The notes below the pieces were generated by a model, which saw nothing but the letters and a program-made list of their open reading frames with translations, searched no databases and was not told the DNA's origin. This document shows, piece after piece, positions 56,792 to 64,000 of a stretch of 64,000 nt of DNA. The stretch's first letter is position 1. Every line of letters starts with the position of its first letter. Source of the DNA: Dactylonectria macrodidyma (Eukaryota > Ascomycota > Sordariomycetes > Hypocreales > Nectriaceae); assembly GCA_020744425.1 (NCBI GenBank), contig JAGMUV010000007.1, forward strand, positions 62,001-126,000. The letters run 5' to 3'. The position numbers and the translations under genes are program-made.

Positions 56792-58303
56792 TCATTTTCC
56801 ACGGATGGTTTGAATCAGGACTCGTCGATATGTGGTCAACTGTGGCGTGCCGTTGTCTTTAACCTCCAGAATGATATGCAAGACTTGCCCGCGGTCAAGT
56901 GGCTTCCATGTTTTAAACTCAACGCATGATACATCCGCTGGTGGAACCCGAACCTCGACTTTGGAGCCTTCATTATCAAGAGACTTGATCTCCGCCTTGG
57001 CTGCAAACTTGTGCGCACTCCAAACCTCGATGCTGGGCTCTTCGTATTGAAACCATCGAAACGTAAGCTCGTCTCCGTCGGGATCGTAGGATTTTGATGC
57101 ATCTAATGTGACGGAATCCCCGGCTTTGACCTCGATTTGTAAGGGTTCAGGGCTGAAGTCTTGACCCAGAGCCACAACTGGGTGATGATTGACTTTGGAA
57201 AAGTCACTCGTCAAAGTCCACTGAGTCCTGGCAGCAAAGTCTGTTTGGAAGGCTTCCCTCCAGCGCCAGATGGTTGCCTGGTTAGACTTGTACATTCTTC
57301 CATCCAAGCCCTCGACTCTGTCGGCGGTATCGCCATAATGACGCATTTGGTAGCTTGGGTCCGTTTTCGCGTATCTTCCACCCCAAGATCCGTAATGCGG
57401 ATGCTCTCGAGAACCCAACCCATTCTGGATCAAGTAGAGAAAGGTCGGCGTGTCACCCTCGAACACAAATTCGGGATCCGGATAGGTACTGCCGAGTGGT
57501 CCGATTTGAATGTTGTCTTTCACCCATTCCTTGCTCACCGTTGCGCCGTCTGGTCCACCTTGGTCGAAGCCATAGTGCGCCTCGCCCGATATCCCAGCCC
57601 ACGTAGCGAGCCCATATTGATTCCAAGCATGAATAGATGATATGTAAAACAAATCAGGGAATTCTGTTCTGATCCAGGCTGAAGTGTCATCCTGATCCGA
57701 GATGGCATATACCCTTACTTTCGACCGCAGATTAGCTGATGTGGTAACGTCGTATTCTTGCCGGATTTTGTGTAGTACTTGTGCCAGGACATTTGTGCCG
57801 CCCCAACACAAGACCCAGAGTGGTTCCGCCAGACTTTGGCCTGCCTCGATACTTTGTTTGAGAAGCTTGCCGCCTTCACTAAGGGGGATGTCGTCGCCCA
57901 CTGCTTCCATACCGTATACCTGTGCACAAGGAGATACGCCGTCAGCCAAGGGTAGGCCTCAATGGTAAGTAGAGCAACTTACTGGAGCTCCAGGTTGAAT
58001 TAGACTTCTAATTTTGTCTGCTGAAGGATACTGGTGATCCGGATGCACGTGAGCGTTCAAGTTGTCCACAGCATCTGCATAGCCGTCCACGATCCTGTGC
58101 ATTTCCTCTGGGCAAGTCCTGTCCGGTAGCCATACTGAAGTGGTTGGGACGAGGCCTTCGGTGATAAATTGGTTGGCATAAGTTAGATAGCGAACAAGAG
58201 ACTCGGCATCGTCCGGCTCATTGGACACGTCTGAGAGAACAAACACTCTGGGCTTTCTGGGGAATTGCTGAAGGCTGGCATTCGTTGTCGATACAGAAGC
58301 CAT
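56792..58303 (-). CDS. Sde182/DUF1593-type nucleoside-hydrolase-like protein
   Basis: Exons 58303-57983 and 57919-56792 join in phase 0 (63-nt intron) to 482 aa. Residues 17-40 (KPRVFVLSDVSNEPDDAESL) hold the D-x-x-NEPDD cluster of DUF1593 (PF07632), a family with a nucleoside-hydrolase-like fold. PLWVLCWGGTNVLAQVLHKI, VRVYAISDQDDTSAWIR and FYISSIHAWNQY follow. The last 130 residues form a beta-rich C-terminal domain beginning VNHHPVVALGQDFSPEPL and including VTLDASKSYDPDGDEL, a PKD/Ig-like pattern. Bacterial relatives are described as cellulose-binding. The N-terminus (MASVSTTNASLQQFPR) has no signal peptide, so an intracellular site is likely here. The substrate is unknown. Confidence 0.88.
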
Positions 58304-59378
58304 GGTGGACTAGGGTACGTGCGTAAGAGTTGAAGTGTACCATCGGCATTGATTATGGATAAACAGGCATCTTTAATGGAGGAAGTAGAGCTAGCTCGGT
58401 GGTATAACTTAGGTGCTTAAGATTGCCTAATCGGGCCACTTCTACTACCCCACTGGAACCATTTCATGCAACACGGAAATAGTCAAAGTGCTTAATCACC
58501 GAATCTCAAGGTTACCGAATGAGTAATTATTAGCACCTTGTGACGTCAGCGAAGAATATCCTCTTGTTGATCCATATGAATTGAGCTGGGGCTAAAACAT
58601 GGGAGAGGGAATTTTGTGTTCTAGGGTGAGAATTTGTTGATGTCTGATCTGGAGGTAGACTCTTCACTACGAGAGGCGGAGTCGCTCAACAGTTGAGACA
58701 CCACATAGTGGATCCAATTGCATTGTCACGCTAAAGCCGGCAAAGCGACCCATTGAAAGACGAACAACCTACGCAAACAATAATCCAATTGAGTAGCATA
58801 GTTATTAGGACCACTACTTTCGGGTGTATGGCATCCTGTGGAATTTCAGCTGAATTGTGACAAGAGAGAGTAAAATGACCAAAACAATGACTTTGCTCAG
58901 GTTGTCCGCTCTAGAGCTAGTTGCTGCTGGTACAATGTCAGAAAGCACAGTTTTCTTCGCAATCCAGGCATTCTAGAACCCAAAAACGCATGATTCAATA
59001 CCCTTGAAGAGCTTGGTCTTTCCGATCAGTGAAGAATTTGGTAATTAATTGTTTGGGCTCTCTGGCGCCCTGATCGGGCCACGCAATTTTCATCCATCAC
59101 TGTGTATGTATCACCTCAAAAAAAAAACATGTGACACAAAAGTCTTACCTCCATCCACAGACCGACTTGATGGGACTGATATACTTTAGGCCACAACGTT
59201 TCTGTCTTAAAGTTTTATGCGTATCCTCATTCATTGTTGCTCAGGTCTCGACTACTCCCCCTTTGGGCCAGCATTTCCCAGTCCAAGCCCTCCAGAAGCC
59301 CTGAGCCAGTGGCCTGCAATTCAGGGCAAGATGCGACACAAATGCATAAGTTGGGTCGCCAATTTGAGAGCACATTCC
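58304..59378. other. Intergenic, nothing recognised
   Basis: About 1.1 kb with promoter-like sequence of the DUF1593 gene and 3' flank of the sugar transporter. No gene seen. Confidence 0.5.
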
Positions 59379-61083
59379 CTACTCTTCCTCCTTGATCTTT
59401 TCGTCCGTTGCCAGATCCTCCAGCTTGTAATTCTTAAAGCGACGTGCTGGAATCTTCTTCATGAACATCTGATCCAACTCCTCATAAGTACGGCCGGCAG
59501 TCTCGGGAAGCTCAAACCACAAGTAAACAAGAGACAAGACACTGCATCCACCAAAGATGAAAGCGACCTTGGCACCGAGATTGGCCTTGTCGGGATTGAA
59601 CAAGTAAGGGAGGACGAAGCTCCACATCATGTTGAGGCCATTGACGACTGCAAGACCAATTCCGACGGTCTTGGCTCGAAGTCGGGATGTTGAGACTTCA
59701 GCGAGAACGGTGAACGCCACTGCACCAATGGATAGGTTGTACATCCAACAGTACAGTAGGATGAATGCCACCGTGGCTTGAATGGCATCTTGGTTTGTTG
59801 TTGCTGTGGCACATCCTCCCATGGCCAACAAGATGACGGTCAACGAGAAAAGTCCCCAGAATGTCAAGTTGCGGCGACCGACGCGATCCACAAAGTACCA
59901 TGACATGACACTGCCGGTCATTGATATGACCTGTTGCACAATTTGGAGCGTGAAGCTCTTGGACGTGCTAAATCCTGCTAGTTGCATGTAATAAGTAGCA
60001 TAACTCGATGCGAACGTGATGCCAGAGAAAGCTTGCATGCATTTAGGTGCGATGCTGATCAGAGTGCGACGAAGGTTTGTGGTTCGAAAGCATTCGAGGT
60101 AAGTTACACCTTCAGTCTCTGCTCGCACCCTTTCCAATGTCTGCTTGATGACAGAAAGCTTCATGCGGCCATCCTCTCCGCGGTAGCCCAATGAAACGAG
60201 GCTTTTGAGGGCAGCAGTTTCGCGATTTTTGGACATGAGCCACCAAGGAGACTCGGGCATGAAGAAAATGAAAGGCGTGACGACGAAGGCGAACCCAAAT
60301 TGCGCACAGAAGACAGCACGGTATGCCCAGCGGCTCTCGAAAGTGCCCGTCTTCTTGACGATCAATGCGGACACAAGAGGTCCGAGGGTGTATGAGAAAC
60401 CAACCAAGCAGGTTGCTATTCCTCTGAAAGCTAATGGCGCAATCTGTTGCAGAATGAGTAAATGGACGCCGGACAGGAGCTCGTTGAGCGTGATCAACAC
60501 ATCATACCTCGCTGAGATAGCTAACACAAACAGTAGCGATGCATCCGGTAGCAAAACCGTTGAGAAATTTGCCTCCAAAGAACAATTCGTTTGTGGTTGA
60601 CACAAATTCCATGGTAATTGCAGCGTAGCTCACAACGAGCGCGGCCATTAGCATGGGTTTTCGCCCGAACCTGTCTGCAAGATAACCTCCACCAAGGCAG
60701 CCGAAAATTGCACTTATGATGGGCATGAGATTAACTGGCGCAAGGGTCAACACAAGAGACAATACTTACGAGGCCATGGGGGCACCACTGAAGGCTGACT
60801 GCCAATTTGCGTGCAAGACGTAATTTCCGTCATTGAAATACCCGAAATCCTCTCTGAAGCGAGGAATTCCAAGAATGTTGCCGGATGCCTGGTTCTCAAA
60901 ACTGACGAGCAGAACATACCAAACAGCAAATAAAATCCAAGCACAAGCCCTGGGGTAGCGGCGTAGAGTCTCAAGCTTCCCAAGCTCATGCTCTTCTTGA
61001 TTTCCAAGACGAGCGAGGTCATCTTCAGCAACCGACGTCTCGACATGCGCGTTCGACGATGCTGATTTATTAGTTGGATCCAT
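59379..61083 (-). CDS. MFS sugar transporter (maltose/alpha-glucoside permease-like)
   Basis: A 12-helix proton-coupled sugar importer. Exons 61083-60770, 60712-60508 and 60443-59379 join in phase to 527 aa. Family signs in order are GGGYLADRFGRKPM (loop 2-3), FLNGFATGCIATVCVSYLSE, APLAFRGIATCLVGFSYTLG, FFMPESPWWLMSKNRE (PESPxWL), the central loop with LSVIKQTLERVRAETE, QAFSGITFASSYATYYMQLA, DRVGRRNLTFWG and LPETAGRTYEELDQMF. The acidic-basic tail ends KLEDLATDEKIKEEE. The first intron is placed so that the phase fits; a nearer acceptor would create a stop. Upstream (61259-61303) lie GC-rich CreA-like hexamers, as expected for a glucose-repressed permease. Intact. Confidence 0.93.
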
Positions 61084-61258
61084 GTTTTGAAGATGATCAA
61101 AAACCCGGTCAATTAAAAGTGGCTTGTAAGAGCTGGATAGATGCTCGAGGCTGGGGGAAGGCGCTCGCCCTTTAAATCCTCAGGACTCCGGCTTTCGGGT
61201 TCATGTATAATGCACTCCAGGATTGACCTTCCAACTAGTGGCTGGGTTCAACGCGGAG

Positions 61259-61303
61259 CCCCGCGAGGAGCCCCACAAGATAGCTAGGTCTGGGGCTCTG
61301 GGG
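61259..61303. promoter_or_regulatory. Cluster of CreA-like (SYGGRG) sites and hairpin
   Basis: CTGGGG occurs at 61290-61295 and 61298-61303, and GCGGGG on the other strand at 61259-61264. The GAGCCCC and GGGGCTC segments can also pair as an imperfect hairpin. They lie 175-220 bp before the sugar transporter ATG. Confidence 0.45.
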
Positions 61304-61319
61304 CTTCAACTTGCCTATT

Positions 61320-61687
61320 TTAGCGCAGCAAGATTTCCGATGAGTACAGGGTAAATCTTGTGTTTACAGGCAAGATGGTCTTACGTAAAGAAGGTGCTTA
61401 CCTTGTTTCCCATACCATAGCGGTGACCTCAATGAGTTTGAGACCCTCCTTGATGGATCCAATCTCGAGAAACATGGTATCCCTTGAGTCTTGCCTTCGC
61501 GTGTAAATGAGGAGCGTCTACCCAGAGTGAAGGACATTTGAATCAGTCAACAAGATATTTGGTAACGCTGAAAGACCGGATGGAACGCAGTCTGCGGTAC
61601 TCTTAGCCCGGGAATTGCGAGTGCAATCAAGATGTCCACTTTCTCAAGCCAATGGCCACTAGTTGAGTCATTTCTGTTCCTGTTCAT
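61320..61687 (-). CDS. Possible short gene or gene remnant, unidentified
   Basis: Three candidate exons (61687-61601, 61517-61402 and 61356-61320) join with GT-AG sites in consistent phase to 79 aa: MNRNRNDSTSGHWLEKVDIL, then LIYTRRQDSRDTMFLEIGSI, then LKLIEVTAMVWETR and a stop. The frame also stays open upstream of the ATG, so this may be the tail of a larger, lost gene. I recognise no family. The phase agreement is the main reason to list it. Confidence 0.35.
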
Positions 61688-61760
61688 CCATCCATTTGCC
61701 TTCCCATCGGGTCGCTACAGATAAAATTAGCCTGCAATGCTAGACGCAAACATGCTAGAT

Positions 61761-63384
61761 CTCTTCATTCATGAATAACCACCCTACATGCTATGGAATT
61801 TATACCGCCTGGTCATTTGGCGGAACTTGGTTTTTCATCCAGTAGAAATTGTCTGAGACACTATATGAGTCCAATCGTGGTCTATTCTCCAAATGGGTTA
61901 CTCAGCCCATAGCATGTTTGGACTCAAAGCTGATGGATGAGAGATTCAAGATCTAACAAGCGGTACGATCGAATTGCTTACAAGATGACCTCCTCTTAAC
62001 TGTGCGTCAACCTTATTGCCAATCATCAAAGACGGGTGATTCCTCTGGGCTGGAATTTAAGAGGTACGAAATTTTGTCAGTGGGGGTTGCGGAAGAAGCG
62101 AAGGCCAGTGTGGAGGGAATCTGAAACGAACGGAAGAGGACCTTTTGACTGGCTAAATTACGGCGACCACCCGGATAATTGGGGCCTACCTTAGTCTTTT
62201 CTTACTCTTACCGCCAGGAACCAGCGCTAGGATTGCTGGCATTGGGAGGACCCTGTTCGTAGCCCGGGTGAGTCCCGCGGAACACACGGGGCTCGCCGCC
62301 CTAACAGGCAACTGCAAACGCTTTAAGCCACAATCCTACATCAGGCGAGTATCACACCGTGATAATATTCCCGCCACGCCCTATTCTATTGTTACTTCCG
62401 AAAAAAAACCCGCCCCCAGATGAATTTGTCTGAACACGGCCTTAAGAAACCCTGTACCTTCTCAGCTGACCTCACTTGCGACAGGCCATAATCGCTCATA
62501 CAAGCGATGCGGAGTTGGTTCATACGACACCACATCGTAAACACATGCTTTGTCCCATCCCTAGCACTTGCTCATGTAAACTGCCCCATATCGACCACGC
62601 TAGTCTCATCAAATATCACCTAAGTTGGCGTTTAACTTAGAAGGGCGGGCTGGTATGTTATTAGAGTCAACTCGCGAGTCCACGTCGCGGTCGACACGGG
62701 GTGCGTCTTACGAAATGGAGGGGCTTTTTAACGAATGCCCGGATGACCGAGGAGCCTGGAACGATCAACCATCATGTAGATACGACCTTGAGTTTGGGCA
62801 AGATGAATGTTTAGGCTTTGCGAGTTGAGTACTACTAGTAGATGGCACGCATCAATGAAACATTTGGCTGCTGTTTATCGCAATCCCTCCATCGCCTATC
62901 AAACAGAATCGTTCATTTCTCTGGCCTTATCTCATCACCCATACAGCCGGTAACGACTTTAGTAGACGACAAATAATAAGTAAGGAGCCCATCTGGATGG
63001 AAGTATTGCCACTTTCCCTACTCAGCTGCGAGAAGAAGGTTTTAAATTCACTTGCTCAACTAACTAGGACCTGAGGGCAGTGATTGCTAAACGCAAGTCC
63101 TAGCATCTAACCGTTAGTTTAATCAGCTGATTCTGCGAACATTTTCGGGAAGAAGATCAATATGTAACCACAGGCTCTAAATTCGCGTTTATGAAAATGA
63201 AGGCGATCAACCGGCTAACAGGATTCAATGTCATTCCTACGCCTCCGAAATGGCAAATTCTTTAAAACAGAGCATGTACTTATGTGAGAGCATTGATGGG
63301 CTGTGGCATTGAGCTGAAAATGAAGTTGTATATGGAATGAATTTGAATCTTGCTTAGTTACACCTGAGTTGAACGTTTTCATCA
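61761..63384. other. Intergenic, nothing recognised
   Basis: A GC-rich patch at 62210-62320 and AT-rich flanks. A 67-codon frame at 62625-62828 starts at a non-ATG codon and resembles no family. No gene is called. Confidence 0.45.
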
Positions 63385-64000
63385 CTATAACTTTGATCCA
63401 CGTGCCAGGCCTTGCTTTTCTCTGTCGCGTAACAAGCGTCGTAAGATCTTCCCGGATGGGCTCTTAGGGATAGCCTCAATGAATTCAATCCCGCCTTTCA
63501 ACCATTTGTAGTGAGCTTTATGGTCCTTGAAATGCTTGTGGATCTCTTGTGAGACCTTCTCGTCGCTTTCAGACTGCACTAAAGCAGACTTGACTACAAA
63601 TGCCTTGGGCAACTCTCCCGCACTGTCATCGGCTACTTGAACCACTGCGCAGTCATCGACTGCAGGGTGTGCTAGCAAATGCGATTCTAGCTCGGCTGGA
63701 GCAACTTGATGGCCCTGGTAATTCATTAGCTTTCTTTGTAGGTCACTGAAAAGTCGCGGATCAAGCGCACCTTGACCTTGATCAACTCTTTGATCCTGTC
63801 TAGAATAACAAGATGCTCGTCTCCCGAAGGAGTTTCTTTGATACAAACTTCATCACCAGTACGAAGCCAGCGGCCGCTGTCGTTCACGATGAATGTCTCG
63901 GCTGTGGCCTTCTCGTTGTTGAGGTAACCTAGTGTGACAGCAGGGGATTGAACTAGAAGTTCTCCAGGTTTGCCATGTTCTTGGACCTCGTTACCGTCAG
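63385..64000 (-). CDS. Acyl-CoA/4-coumarate-CoA ligase-like enzyme, C-terminal part, peroxisomal
   Basis: The 3' end of an ANL-superfamily adenylating enzyme; the 5' part lies beyond the window. Exons 64000-63771 (partial) and 63714-63385 are joined in phase 0 by a 56-nt intron. Motifs: GELLVQSPAVTLGYLNN, then A7 GRWLRTGDEV, then A8 DRIKELIKVKGHQVAPAELE (joined across the intron), then LAHPAVDDCAVVQVAD and A10 IPKSPSGKILRRLLRD with the catalytic lysine. The last residues are ARGSKL, a perfect type-1 peroxisomal targeting signal. The enzyme would activate an aromatic or fatty carboxylic acid to its CoA thioester in peroxisomes. Confidence 0.92.

Overview
The window is nuclear DNA of a filamentous ascomycete (Pezizomycotina). 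The genes carry many short GT-AG introns (about 45-120 nt), no operons are seen, and the families are typically fungal: HET-domain proteins, Zn2Cys6 and bZIP/DUF3425 regulators, Dal5-type and DHA1 transporters, NmrA-like proteins, and PTH11/rhodopsin-like membrane proteins. A Sordariomycete is my guess; the sequence alone does not fix the species. I saw no rRNA, tRNA, CRISPR or backbone secondary-metabolite synthase.

Layout. 1-2.7 kb: a cut-off TAXI-type binding-protein gene and a divergent FAD monooxygenase. 2.8-14 kb: a graveyard of decayed genes and repeats, with relics of HET, TPR, rhodopsin-like and F-box-like genes, a MITE-like element, and two inverted copies of a decayed repeat. 14.4-26.7 kb: intact TauD-type dioxygenase, Dal5-type transporter and M14 carboxypeptidase genes, separated by more relics (kinase-like, HET). 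28.8-30.9 kb: a nearly full-length HET gene with two lesions. 32-37.5 kb: a bZIP/DUF3425 regulator plus three oxidoreductase genes, one of them broken, tied together by five copies of a 19-bp promoter element seen only here. 38.7-40.8 kb: an intact HET gene. 41.7-53.3 kb: NmrA-like, secreted DUF3237, DHA1 drug transporter, Zn2Cys6 factor, Ecm4-type glutathione transferase and a second NmrA-like gene, which reads as a detoxification or redox neighbourhood. 54-64 kb: vWA-like protein, an unknown gene, a Sde182/DUF1593 protein, a sugar transporter with CreA-like sites, and the 3' end of a peroxisomal acyl-CoA ligase gene.

Most exon structures were checked by reading phase: coding lengths sum to multiples of three and splice sites fit GT-AG. 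Genes called pseudogenes carry a frameshift and/or an in-frame stop inside otherwise collinear, family-like sequence. The strongest candidate for something undescribed is the bZIP-oxidoreductase group at 32-37.5 kb with its shared element GGGCRTAAGCANNNYGCAK.
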